DNA from: Liolophura sinensis
Taxonomy: Eukaryota > Mollusca > Polyplacophora > Chitonida > Chitonidae
Assembly: GCF_032854445.1 (NCBI RefSeq)
Contig: NC_088296.1
Span: 14,403,844-14,467,843 of the forward strand
Reading direction: 5' to 3'
Length of the DNA: 64,000 nucleotides
In this document: one piece after another, positions 21,535 to 31,904 of the stretch
How the letters are laid out: each line of letters begins with the position of its first letter
Position numbering within the stretch: position 1 is the stretch's first letter
Program-made: the position numbers and the translations under genes
The notes under the pieces: model-generated
What the model was told of the DNA's origin: nothing
What the model saw: the letters and a program-made list of their open reading frames with translations, nothing else
Databases searched by the model: none

Positions 21535-22860
21535 CCAGCTGGGGAGTTGAACCAACGGTCCACGCTTCAACCACTAGACTAAAGGACAATTCCCTCCAGT
21601 CATAAATTGTGGCTGATCTACCAGCCAGATCAAGGCAGACTTACCAGTCAGTTACAAAGAGATTCACTGGCCAGTTATAGGCAGAAAATGCTAGAAATTC
21701 CAGCACACATACCTGTTGTAATATTTTAATGTACTGAAAACCGTTTCCTTTCTACAGCCGTGTCAACAAATCGGCAAGAGTTATTCCCCTTGAAAATTCC
21801 TCTCACAAACAGTATTGCCTTTTGTGATGAAATATTTGATGATTTTACTGCATACATGTGAATAAATGGATTTTACTGTTTAGTATTCGAATTGAAAAAC
21901 AAATCTTCTATTATCCTGTTCTTGCTAACTCACAAAAATCGTCAGATTGGGTTTTCATCCAAGATTTATATTGGAACGATTCACACTGGAAATATATTTG
22001 ATGTTCAAAATCCAATAACTGCCTCAAATATTTGACTGGACTATCGAGAGTTAATTCATTTTTCTCTAGAGGTGTCTCCCAAAATACCTGAGGTCAGTAT
22101 CGGTCTCATACGCTACGAACATATAAACATTTTACATCGGAGCCGATAAAGATTAATTGGTGATGAAAAGAGCAAATACTTTATCCTCGAATCTCTAGAG
22201 ATCAAAAGAATGGTTTTAAAAGTATGCATCTATGCACCACAAAAAGCCTAATTGCGTCAATTTTTAGCATGTGCGTGAATTTTTAATGTTTACAGACAGA
22301 TCTGTTAGTCAGTCACAAACACCTTCGCCAACCTGTTAGAGACAGGTGTTGACCCGCCAGGCAGTTACTTATTGACAGTGTGTTAGCTGGCAAATGGTCC
22401 TACATCTCCGGTGAAACACGACCTATTTTATCTCAGATAAGGTTTTATTCAACTGTTCATGTAAATGCATAAATAGTAGCAAATTACACGACCCTGCAAA
22501 CATTTAACCTTAAGAATTAACATACATCTATGATAACATTAAAGCAATCCACCAGCCCGTTACAGACTGGTGGCTCGGTTAGTTTCAGTCCAATTTACCA
22601 CATGTTTACAGACAGACCCATTTGTCAGACATTTGCAGACACACTAATCTACCAATCATTTACAGACAGACTGATCTACAAGTTAGTTGTTCACCAATCA
22701 GACATAAGCTAATGGATAAGACAATTACAGAGATACATGTGCCAATATACTGGTATCAGACATTTACAAAGTGATCTATTAAACATTTACAGACATTCAT
22801 AAACTGACGGACAAAACAGACATTTACAGACACAGTGATCTAACAGGACGTTGGAGACTT
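21535..22860. repeat. Dispersed repeat R4, copy 1 (about 1.3 kb)
   Basis: Matches 36470-38370 in the same orientation over most of its length. Shared blocks are 'ggctgatctac', 'gccgtgtcaacaaa', 'cacaaacagtattgcctttt', 'atattggaacgattca', 'gtgtctcccaaaatac', 'cggagccgataaagatta' and 'tgataacattaaagcaatc'. It starts with a tRNA-like stretch in antisense ('gagttgaaccaacggtccac') and ends in a degenerate 'tttacagacagatctacc' repeat. No protein is recognisable. Confidence 0.8.
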
Positions 22861-22989
22861 GCATTCAAGTTCCTTACGAAAGTAACTTAATCCCTTTTCA
22901 CTTCGAAAACCATTTTTTTGCCTCATTCCCAGTTTTGTTTCAGGTCCATATGATTAGCTCTACAAAAAGTACAAAAAAATAGGACGGAC

Positions 22990-23225
22990 TCATGCAAAGA
23001 GAAGCAGTCAGCAGTATGGAAAGACAGGGCTTCTGGATGCTCTCTCCACATTTACTTACAAGAGAATTATACTTACTGTAAAACTTAAGAAACCTGGAGA
23101 AAAGGCGTTTGCTAGAAAAAACCTTGTCACGCCGGTTTCTGCAGAAATGAGTGGTGACCATTTTATAACACACAGGATCTAACGAATGCCACAAAACGAG
23201 ATGTGCACACGCCATATTCAGGGCC
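22990..23225. repeat. Dispersed repeat R2, copy 2
   Basis: Partner of 5440-5670. It lies immediately after R4 copy 1. Confidence 0.65.
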
Positions 23226-24375
23226 GTTCAGTGTTTTGCTACCCAAAGACGTCGGCGAACGAGGAGACCATTTTTGTCATTGTAACAATGTAGATCCAGA
23301 TGAGATATACCATCTGATGAGTCTATTGTTGCCTTTAAATCCATCGAAAGCGAATATATATACTTCACTGCTTTTGCAACATATGGATTGTCTCCCACGG
23401 GACATTGGCGCCTGGAATGGGACAGGGAAAACTGAACTTACCTGAATGCGGAAACGCTACACAATTTCCGGAACATAACCATTTTCTCGCTGGGCCGTCC
23501 ATAAGATCCAGTAGTGTTTTCTTTGTGATAATTGTGAGCACTGGACATCAATCAGTTGGCTGGCCAGTTCACGATTCCTGGATTTGTGCGTGTTCGCGAT
23601 TTGACAGTGACGTGACTGTCAACCAACGTTGGAAGCCATTGATGGAGCGTTCTTTGCAGTACTTTCAGTCTTATAGTTAAGTTTTTTGGTTACGTATTTA
23701 GACTACGCTTAAGGCTTAGATTGCAGTTAAAATAAAGCTGCGTGAGATGTGAAAGTGAATTCTTGACGGACAGTCATCCTCTGACCTTTTTGACATTTTG
23801 GACTTTTTTGACAAGTTGTTTTGGGAGTATTTCGTAACGTAACTGAGGCGCTTACTGAGGCGATTTGGAATTGTTTTATATGAACGCGAGTGCACTTTGG
23901 GCACCTAAAACCAGTTTTGAACTAACCATGTACTAATCAGTCAGTGAGTCAGCCATACCTTCATCTATCCATTCTTTTTCCGATGTCTTAGTTTCACTTT
24001 CAGGTCAAGAGTATAAGTTACTATAGCAACCAGTGAACCCTGGATAATCCACCGGAAACTCCACGCCGGAGGGACAGTTACCCCTTGTGGATGAGGACAA
24101 ACCGATTGATTATCTGTTTGTAACGGGTAAATATAAAATCGGTCCGTGATCGTTCGCGCGTGTTCAGCATCAGTCATCACACTCTTATATCCCAACGAGC
24201 AACAATCCATTTGTTGCCCCACCTGTTGCAAATCTTTCCCCTCCTTGAGGCGAGCCTTATTGTCAGTTACACAAAATATCTTCTTTTTTAAGGATTAGAA
24301 CCAGTCCATCAGTTTCAAAGTTGCTTTGAACTATAGCAGTTTTGAAGTTAGCTGTCTTCTGAAAGAAAACAGATT
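23226..24375. other. Intergenic, nothing certain
   Basis: Two + strand frames (23203-23445 and 23405-23680) overlap out of phase and have no recognisable domain. A decayed flank of the following retroelement may begin here, but no LTR was found. Confidence 0.35.
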
Positions 24376-24534
24376 CTAACAATGCTATCTTACATGTATA
24401 TGATATCAAAAAGTCATTATGAAGTGAAGCTGCAAGGGTTTGTCTACATCCAGGTGAAAATGCATCTTTTACCACAATACTGGATAAACAAGAAGTTACA
24501 ATTAGTGGTTAGTGGCGTGTCTTTGCTGCAGTCA

Positions 24535-24830
24535 TATTATATGGAACAACAAAGGAAAGGTGAGTCAGTAGCAATGTGGAGTTGTAGACTAGAGAACACA
24601 ATTCAACAAGCTAAGCGAAAAGCACCTCTGGGTGAGAGACAGATGCTTCGCATGCTTAGAACTAAATTTTGGATAGGTTTACAAAATGAAAGCTTAAAGA
24701 CTGCTACTAGACATATATTTAATTCGGATATCTCTTATAATGAGTAAATTATAAACTTGATTCGGATATTTTCTATATCATCTTATAATCTGTTACTTGA
24801 AATTCGAGCAGTGGAGAAAGAGTTGCTGGT
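24535..24830 (+). pseudogene. Gag-like fragment of the gypsy-type relic
   Basis: The open part (to 24747) contains 'ESVAMWSCRLENTIQQAKRK' followed by a 'LRTKFWIGL' segment and 'ATRHIF'. This pattern (short helices ending in a K-F-W-x-G-L motif) is seen in Gag of Ty3/gypsy elements. Past the stop at 24747 another frame continues with 'AVEKELLVV', so the gene has shifted frame. It is expected to be non-functional. Confidence 0.6.
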
Positions 24831-24995
24831 TGTAGATCAGTAAATCGAAAAGATGTCCACCGAGCTTCAATAGTAACTATAACCGCAACGCAGTTTCGGC
24901 CGGGGTAAACGTCGTTCGTTGTCGTAGATATTACTGTACACTGTGAAGTGGGAGACAGATAACAATATCTAAATCCACAACGGCTTCGGGAAGTC

Positions 24996-25070
24996 ATTGA
25001 CAGTGCAGCAGAAACGTATAGTCAACATACTATATATATGTTGACTATACGTTTCTGCTGCACTGTCAAT
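24996..25070. repeat. Near-perfect palindrome with 34-bp arms
   Basis: The arms 24996-25029 and 25037-25070 are exact inverted copies around the 7-base spacer 'ctatata'. They begin 'attgacagtgcagcagaaac' and read back to the same 20 bases. The palindrome sits at the left end of the non-coding insert in the gypsy relic. Confidence 0.95.
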
Positions 25071-25790
25071 GTGCAGATGCCGTCTAACATGTTAAAGCAA
25101 TAAGATTACTTCTATTTCCTAAAAAAAAAACCGGTGCTGTCAGATAAACGCTTATGAAGTAAAAACTATTGACAGTTGGCATAGTGCAGAAAGAGTATGT
25201 CTTGGGCTACAATTTGGTGCAAGTTTCATGTTTGTGGCTTTTGTAGTTCTCGAGTTACAGGTCATTGAAATTACCTAAATAAGTATTAGTTTTTTGACTA
25301 TATCTCAAAAATAAAAATTCAAAGACATGCAAAAAAATAAAAACAGATTCGGAATCAGGGGCGCAGAATACATCAGACTACGTTCAAAAAATTTGAATTT
25401 TCAAAACTATGTGACGTCACTTCGACCAATGGCGGGCTTCCAAAGCTTTTACCGGAAGTAACGACTTTCTGAAACTTATTGTAGCTTCTAACGATCTACC
25501 TGCAATCCTAATTTCAAAACAGTCAGTTCAGTGGTTTTTGAGAAGATGTTAAAATGATTTCATATAAAATCCAATATGGTTGCGAAAGCACGAGGCGGGG
25601 AAAAATCGGAGTCCGTGGTGCACAACTTCAGACATCGGGGAATAACACTGCAAACATTTCAGGTCAATCGGTCAAGGGGTCTAGGCTGTAGGCGGTTCAC
25701 AAAATCGAAATAATAATGATAATAATCCAAACAATTTCAATAGGTGTCCCACAGGACTTCCTGCGAGGACCCCTAATTAGTGGTGATGGG
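25071..25790. other. Non-coding insert splitting the gypsy-type relic
   Basis: Sequence unlike Gag or Pol separates the gag and protease segments. It is A-rich with 'aataataatgataataatcc' and a compact inverted-repeat end, 'ggtgtcccacaggactt' / 'cctgcgaggacccc'. It could be a non-autonomous DNA element. The ends and target duplication could not be fixed. Confidence 0.45.
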
Positions 25791-25859
25791 AACGAGGCTC
25801 AGTTATAATCGATCGAAGAACGGTTGGAGGGCCTTTAGAACAAGTCTAACGAAACTGTT

Positions 25860-26380
25860 CCCATGGATTTCTTGCCCCAAATACTTGAGCGCCTGGACTT
25901 AATAGAAAAACGCATGCCTGACAACACTCGTGGTGCGGTCGTGTCCGAAACCTATCTTCAACGGAGCCCAATTTAAACGAATAACTACCTCCCCCACCGG
26001 ACGGATTAGGGGTCGTTCTTCAGAGTGGCAAGTCATTGGCAAGTCAAACGAATCCAGTATAATTGTTAATGGTAAACACTGTAAGGGTTTATTAGACACT
26101 GACTCAATGGTAACTACTGTTTCTTATTTTTTATATTAACCATTTGAAAGCTGTTAGGTTGGGGTCTCTTGAAAAGTTAACATTAGATATCCGTGGAGCG
26201 GGAGGAGATAGCCTTCCTTACCATAGATATATAGAAGTTTTGTTAGGAGCTCAAGGCGGAAGGAGAAGAATTGTAGCACCTGTGCTCGTGGTTCCAGATA
26301 GCAACTATAACAATCATGTTCCGATGATTGTCAGGACAAGTATCATTAAATTGTTTGTAGATAAGGTACGCAATCGTGGT
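25860..26380 (+). pseudogene. Retropepsin (aspartic protease) fragment of the gypsy-type relic
   Basis: Two frames, 25930-26139 and 26144-26614, together resemble a retroviral-type aspartic protease. The first holds 'LLDTDSMVTTVS', where the catalytic triplet Asp-Thr-Gly is changed to Asp-Thr-Asp. The second holds 'DIRGAGGDSLPY' and 'APVLVVPDSNYN'. The lost glycine and the stop between the frames indicate an inactive remnant. Confidence 0.6.
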
Positions 26381-26482
26381 GGCGGCCCACGGTGTCTCCC
26401 TGCGAAAGTTTTGGAGACTGGAGGCCTGGTAGGAATGTTCGAGCCACAAGCTGTCGAGCAGCCTGCATTCAGCCCGACCAAG

Positions 26483-26509
26483 AGGTGTGTGTGTGTGTGT
26501 GTGTGTGTA
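26483..26509. repeat. (GT)n microsatellite
   Basis: An uninterrupted GT run of about 12-13 units inside the relic element. Confidence 0.9.
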
Positions 26510-26829
26510 CAGGGGCTTGTTGGGAATCCCCAAAGGGTATCTCAACCATTGAGAATGCTTAGAGATTTTGGCAGAAAATTATGGAAAAGTGGACTTTTTT
26601 CGCAAGACCTGTAAAAATAATGGTTCCCAAACATGCCATTGATCTTACCAGCTGTATTTTGTTTTGCAGAGGCTGAATAAAGACATCAGACATTTTGGTG
26701 TGTCCTGTACATTAGGACCTGGTTTTAGTTAGTATCCTTGTAACAATCGATCATTGTACGCAATGCGCTAAAGCCATCCAGATCAAGAATCAAACAGCCA
26801 GATTAACGGCTAGAGTATTTTTCGATCAT

Positions 26830-27470
26830 TAAATTGTACATTACGGTTTTCCGGTTCGATTCCACAGCGATCAAGGTAAGAATGTCGAGTCGGATGTAAT
26901 CCCAGAATTATTTACGATTGTTGGTGTGGTGAAGACCCGCATGGCCCCTTACCATCCAGAAGGTAATGGTATTTGGGAATGTTTTAATCAGACTTTGTTA
27001 AACGTTCTAGGTACCCCGATAGAAAAGCAAAAGTCTGACTGGAAGCACTGTGTTCCGTGTTTTGCACACGCATACAATGTCACCAATCGTGAGTCCTTGC
27101 TTATACTCCATATTATCTCATGTTCTGCTGACACTTTCGATTGGCGGTTGATGCGTATTTGGGTATTTACCCTAACGATTGTGAAACAATAGGCCCTAAG
27201 ACAGTGTACGCTTCCGAACACAGAAAACTGTTGAAGTGTGCTTACAAATCAGCTTCAGCTGAAGCCTTACAGTCTTCAGACAGGTACAAAATGAGGTACG
27301 ACTCCATGGTAGGACAGTCGACTATCCATCCGCATGATCGGGTACTTGTGAAAAATGTTGGGCAGAAATGTAAACATAAATTAGCCAGAAAGGAATCCCT
27401 GTCTACAAGGTCAGGCAGGGGAATGGTAACAAGGTGAGAACCTTGCATAGAAATATGCCTTTATTTCCCT
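26830..27470 (+). pseudogene. Integrase C-terminal half, gypsy-type relic
   Basis: An in-frame 'FHSDQGKNVESDV' motif carries the second catalytic Asp of an rve-type integrase. It is followed by 'APYHPEGNGIWECFNQTLLN', with the catalytic Glu, then 'DWKHCVPCFAHAYN'. After a frame change, 'AVDAYLG' and 'HDRVLVKNVG' belong to the region after the core. The tail 'RTLHRNM' follows. The first third of the integrase is missing. Confidence 0.7.
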
Positions 27471-27504
27471 ATAACAACCTCTTCCTCCCTCTACTAATCA
27501 CCTT

Positions 27505-27708
27505 GTGTCTATAGGTCGCGTTCTCAATGACGCGTCGTCGGAGTCCATTCCTGAAAGAGAAACGGAGTCGTCCTCGGGGTCAGGTCAGTCGCCGAAGCGC
27601 ACTCGTTCCACATTTCCGTTTCAGCCTCACAGGACATCACAGGAGTCTGATGGCCTTAGGCAAGCTACCCGTGTAGGACGGCAGCCATACTGGTTCAATG
27701 GAACTTAA
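27505..27708 (+). pseudogene. C-terminal end of the gypsy-type Pol
   Basis: A short Ser- and Arg-rich segment ends in 'RQATRVGRQPYWFNGT' and a stop. Many Ty3/gypsy polyproteins of invertebrates end with a similar R-x-T-R-x-R-x-P-x-W tail. Identification depends on its position after the integrase piece. Confidence 0.45.
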
Positions 27709-27794
27709 CTGAACTTAAATATCGGGAAGATATCCTGACTTTTTCCCTGATTAAGATCCTTCTTCAGCTGCTGTATTTTCTTTACCAGGAACAT

Positions 27795-28215
27795 GGAGAC
27801 CACACGTTTTTTCTTACCCACCAAACCCAAATATCATATGCAAGCTGATGACAGAAATCAGAAGGTCTTGTTTCCATATGCTGCAATGTTTCTGCATCAG
27901 CAGTTCTATTGTCAGTCATTATCTCTATATGCCTATCCTTTACATAGTTCTTAATGACTAAAGAGTTAAATGAACTGTTTGCAACTCAAAATAGTTGATG
28001 TGATTCCTGACTTCAGATGGTGTCCAGAACCACCCACAGGCCAATTCTCCCATAACCCCCACCCCCCAGCCCCAGCCTGAGGCATCCGTCTTAATAACAA
28101 GGTCGGGTTATCTATGACTAATAGGGTTATAGCTTATTTCAATCTTCTGATCCACCATTCCAAATCAGTCCTTGATTTATCAGACAAAGACAACATTTAT
28201 CAAATTTACCTTTGT
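27795..28215 (-). pseudogene. RT connection and RNase H fragment (DIRS-type)
   Basis: On the minus strand 'RTDLEWWIRRLK' (connection) is followed, after a frame change, by 'KTDASGWGWGVGVM', 'WTPSEVRNHINYFELQTVHL' and, after another change, 'IMTDNRTADAETLQHME'. These carry the Asp, Glu and Asp expected of an RNase H fold. Stops and frameshifts make it non-functional. Confidence 0.65.
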
Positions 28216-28399
28216 TTAGTTTTAGAACTTTTGTGTTTGGAAATTGCACGTCATAAAACCAAGTACTCTGGCTACCTCCCTAATTAAGGGGAGACTACTC
28301 TTTAGTAACTATTCACAAGCAACTGTTAGACGGTTAATTTTACTTTCTTATTAAGAGAGTCCAGTTCCACAACCATATAATCAACTCTAGCTCAATTGC

Positions 28400-28596
28400 A
28401 GGAATTTTCAGTCTTCAGGATCAGCTGGCAAACAGTAATAGGCATATTTTAAGTCTATTGATGCCATGAAGCATGTTGCCATCATTAGTCTTATTGCTGA
28501 CCAAACAGTGTCCATTTTGAAATGATTGTATTCCACAATCTTATTCAAATGTTTAAAGTTTGGCATAACTCTATGTGAGCCATCTTTTTTTCTCAA
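28400..28596 (-). pseudogene. Reverse transcriptase N-terminal fragment (DIRS-type)
   Basis: 'KKDGSHRVMPNFKHLNK' followed by 'HFKMDT' and 'FMASIDLKYAYYCLP' matches the first conserved blocks of reverse transcriptase in DIRS-type elements. The L-K-x-A-Y block normally holds a catalytic Asp (D-L-x-D-A-Y), and Lys-Tyr-Ala here shows that it is lost. The Y-x-D-D block is absent. Confidence 0.7.
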
Positions 28597-28615
28597 ATTT
28601 GACAGATAAACTAAA

Positions 28616-29553
28616 CTAAGCAGTCTCCGTGTTGACGTGCCCTGAAAGAGCGAAGGCGTTAACGATCATTTTATCCAGATCATCCAGCTTTGCGTTTAAA
28701 TTTCCACGTTGATCATTACGACGATATTCCGACATTTTGTCCGCAATCATAGCTATAAGCGACTTTTCAAGGGCATCTTGTGCATATTTCTGCCGGATGT
28801 CATCGGCGCATGCGGGCCTAGCTATCTTTCGCCAGAGCTCTTCATATACAGAAGGAGAAGACAGGAGAGCACAATTTTCAGGCCTCAGGTATTCTTCCAT
28901 TTTCTCAGTCTGGGTTTTGATGGAAAGTTTGTTACTGGCATCATTAGACCATCTCTTTCCAATTATTTTAGCCAAATCAGAATTTTCTCGTGGGTGTGTT
29001 TTGTTTTCAGAGTTAAAGCCGCTCTCGATTTCCTCTAACAGATTCCCATCATCTTCAGTTTCAACAAAACTGGACTTGCCTTTTTTGGTAACTTGCGGGT
29101 TTTTTTTTCAATAGCATTTCTAAATCGTCAAAATCTCCGTGAGCGTGATCTGATGATTCATTAATATCAGACCTACTGCTACTGAAAATTTGGTGAAATT
29201 TTCTTTTTGAACCAGTAGTATAGAACCTTTTTTTAGCGTAAACTTTCCCAATCTTAAATCAACGGTTTTGAAACATAGTTATCCACATCTGGCGTAAGGT
29301 CCCCAAGCGTCTGCTATATCGACGCCATGTTTTCACATAGGCTGTCGAGTTTTTGATTTTTAGGATCCCCAACCTCAAGGCCTACATTTGTTGTGCGGTG
29401 ATCTAACGAATCACCTAACACTGTATCAGCATCTACAGTGATAGACGGCCATCCATGCTGCGTAGGCCTATATTGTTCATATTTAAGTAACAAGAAAATC
29501 AGCGACGGCCAGTCGGCACTACTCGCTGTTACTGCGGCCGTGGGTTGTATCAA
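28616..29553 (-). pseudogene. DIRS-type Gag-like gene, frameshifted
   Basis: Frame 28975-28616 ('LAKIIGKRWSND', 'YLRPENCALL', 'YEELWRKIA') has the spacing of DIRS Gag proteins. It extends upstream in frame to a run of T bases near 29101-29110, where a neighbouring frame takes over with an acidic 'DFDDLEMLL' segment. A further piece covers 29553-29314. The A/T-run slip is the clearest break. Confidence 0.55.
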
Positions 29554-29560
29554 CCCAACT

Positions 29561-30589
29561 TTGTGCCCTTTAAAGCTGTTGCACTCCGGTAATCTAAGAA
29601 CCGAATGGCGTGGGTGCTACACCTAAGATAATTCTTAATAATTGGCACCCAGATGGAATATCATTAGAGCGTACACGCATTAACTCTAGTTGTAAAACTG
29701 TCTTAGTTTAAGTTTGGTATGTAAGTAATATATTAAACGGTTCGTCCAGCTCGTATATTTAGCGTATTTGTAGTGAAACGAAAGTCAGTATATAATGAAA
29801 TATCCAGGGACATTATACCCGCTTTGCTGTTTCAAAGGTGAGTGAAATCCAGAACTGTGATGTAAATGAGAAGCCAGTGAGTCACTGATCGAGCACAAGA
29901 ATGGAAATCTTTATTTGTATGAATTTTCAATGCATACATACATTTTCAGAAGAAAAAAAGCACTTGTATGTATTGTACATTTAAACTCACAAATTGCATC
30001 AGGTAATAACATTTAGAAGAGAACATGGACGCTTACATTACCAGAGTCTTGTTTCTTACCTGTAGATGCGAATATGAAGGCAATCTGTGCTCGATTTTAT
30101 AACTGCACGTTGTAGCAACGTAGTACAACTCAGTACAAGTAAGGACAAGTCTCGACTGGTAAAAGCTACCAGGGCGTCTAACAATGCTTTGTTTACCTGA
30201 CTTCCCAGTTCATCCGGGTGACCCTATGTTCGTCAAGACGTTTATAAGGCATATTAAAAGAGAAAAAGGTATGTCTTTAAAAATGTAATAATGTCCAATT
30301 AATGCAAATAATTTACAACAATCAAAAATGTATGTATTCTAAATAACAAAGCTAAAACCATAGTCTATACATATACTAAGCTATATATAATAGGTACAAT
30401 GTTAATCTGGACACATATCCAAAGAACATTCTGTTCATTTGATTGGTTAGAATGCGAAACATACGAGACCCGAACATGACGGGACTCTGTGAGGACATTA
30501 GTTTCAATATACCCCTGGAGTGAAATGTAGACAAAAAGGGAGACAGCTTTGCTTGAACAAAAATAAGTTTTTGTCATTTGCTTTGATCA
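29561..30589. other. Intergenic, nothing recognised
   Basis: This may include the remaining 5' end of the DIRS-type relic. No terminal repeat, gene or RNA was seen. Confidence 0.35.
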
Positions 30590-30725
30590 GGACACAGACC
30601 CCCATTACAACTTCCGTTTTTCGGGAATTTAAATCTGTGTATTTAAGGGTGCAAAGTCTTTTTTGGCTGCCAGCTTGCCATTTTCGGTGTACAGGTGAAT
30701 GCTTGGTATGAAAATGCTGGATGTC
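30590..30725 (-). mobile_element. Truncated end of the region-5 transposon family
   Basis: This begins exactly at the inverted terminus 'ggacacagacccccattaca' and continues as a diverged reverse complement of the last 135 bases or so of the 453-bp repeat (compare 49170-49305). Shared blocks include 'acttccgtttttcgg' and 'tgcttggta'. It is clearly older than the intact element. The other end was not found. Confidence 0.85.
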
Positions 30726-30784
30726 TCAAAAATGCTCTTTATGCTTCGCCTCGGAAAATATTATCGACCTCAGCCAAATATCTA

Positions 30785-30950
30785 CATATAACTAATAATA
30801 TCAGATATACAGTATTAGTCTGTACGTATATTAAGACATAAAAGATATACAATATTTGTCTATACATATATTATGACACATAAGATGAACAATACTAGTT
30901 TATACATATTATAAGACACATAAGATGTACAGTATTAGAGTGTATATTAA
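30785..30950. repeat. About 42-bp AT-rich tandem repeat, four copies
   Basis: Units vary around 'acataagatatacagtatta' plus 'gtctatacatatattaagac'. Confidence 0.7.
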
Positions 30951-31904
30951 TAACTGTGCTACCTCTACGCCATGAAAACCAACCACTTTTCCATACATTG
31001 TTATTTATTGTTACTGAACAGGTCTGGTATAAAATTTATTTTGTCAGATTTATGTACAAAGCATATGAAGATGCTCACATCATTAAGAAATTTACTGTGA
31101 CCCTAGCGCACGATAGATCCCGACAATGAAGCTGCTAACACGATGCCATTTCTACAGATAATATAAAAAAAATATGTTAATTAGCTCATTAATTGTACTA
31201 TAAATAAAAATCCACTGAGTAACGACGTTATCTGTCAAATTAAAAAACAACCCTAAGCAAATTGTCTGGTTTAAATGATTGGACCACTGTTGGTCTTGAC
31301 GACAAATACTGCTTAAGACAAAAAAAGCAAACCATAAATGCCGTGTACCGGAAGTTAAGACTTACTGGTAGTAATTATTCTCTAGCTGGCAGCTATTCTA
31401 GCCCATTGTTAGGTGACTACCGCATGCACTGATAAACAGAGAGGACCTTTCAAGTGTTATCGAGTTTGTCACGCAACACGTGTTCCTCCTCAAATAATAC
31501 GCCGCCTTGCTGTTTATTATAGGAATTTCAACGTGATTACGTGATAGACTTGTTTTCATACTCTAGATATGCGAAATATAGAAATTCCCTCGCAACGGTA
31601 TGAAACGACTTCATTCATAGGCAGCTTTAAAATATCTAGGTCAGCTGTTGAGTTTGCCCATGATCGGTCCTAAAATTCATAACAGGTGACAGAGAAAATG
31701 ACAGCATGCAATATGCAGCTTTTTATCATTTCTGCCTTACTTTTGAGGATTGGATAGATTTTAACACATTAGTCTTGGTGACCCGATACCCCGAAATCAT
31801 GGTTTTGTTTTATATTGAGTTAGTCAACAAGCACCGCTACCGATATGTTAAACCCTTTCACAAGGAACTGAAAGGTGTAAACTGTTTGCATTCTTCACTT
31901 TGTG
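30951..31904. other. Intergenic, nothing recognised
   Basis: AT-rich DNA without an open frame of note. Confidence 0.4.

Larger units (their letters stand above)
24380..27710 (+). mobile_element. Decayed Ty3/gypsy-type LTR retrotransposon lacking reverse transcriptase
   Basis: In order along the + strand I see a gag-type segment, a foreign non-coding insert, a retropepsin segment, the second half of an integrase, and the C-terminal end of Pol. The stretch that should encode reverse transcriptase, RNase H and the N-terminal integrase is absent between about 26620 and 26830. Stops and frameshifts are frequent and no LTR pair was recognised. It is a dead copy. Confidence 0.75.
27795..29560 (-). 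mobile_element. Decayed DIRS-type (tyrosine-recombinase) retrotransposon
   Basis: On the minus strand, from high to low coordinates, I see an acidic Gag-like gene, an N-terminal reverse transcriptase piece, and a connection plus RNase H piece. The order and motifs resemble DIRS elements rather than LTR elements. No tyrosine recombinase, inverted terminal repeats or circular junction could be found. It converges with the gypsy-type relic, with about 85 bases between their recognisable ends. Confidence 0.65.

Noticed and set aside
28709-29114. Two + strand frames of 109 and 125 codons
   Set aside because: They are antisense shadows of the DIRS-type Gag-like gene.
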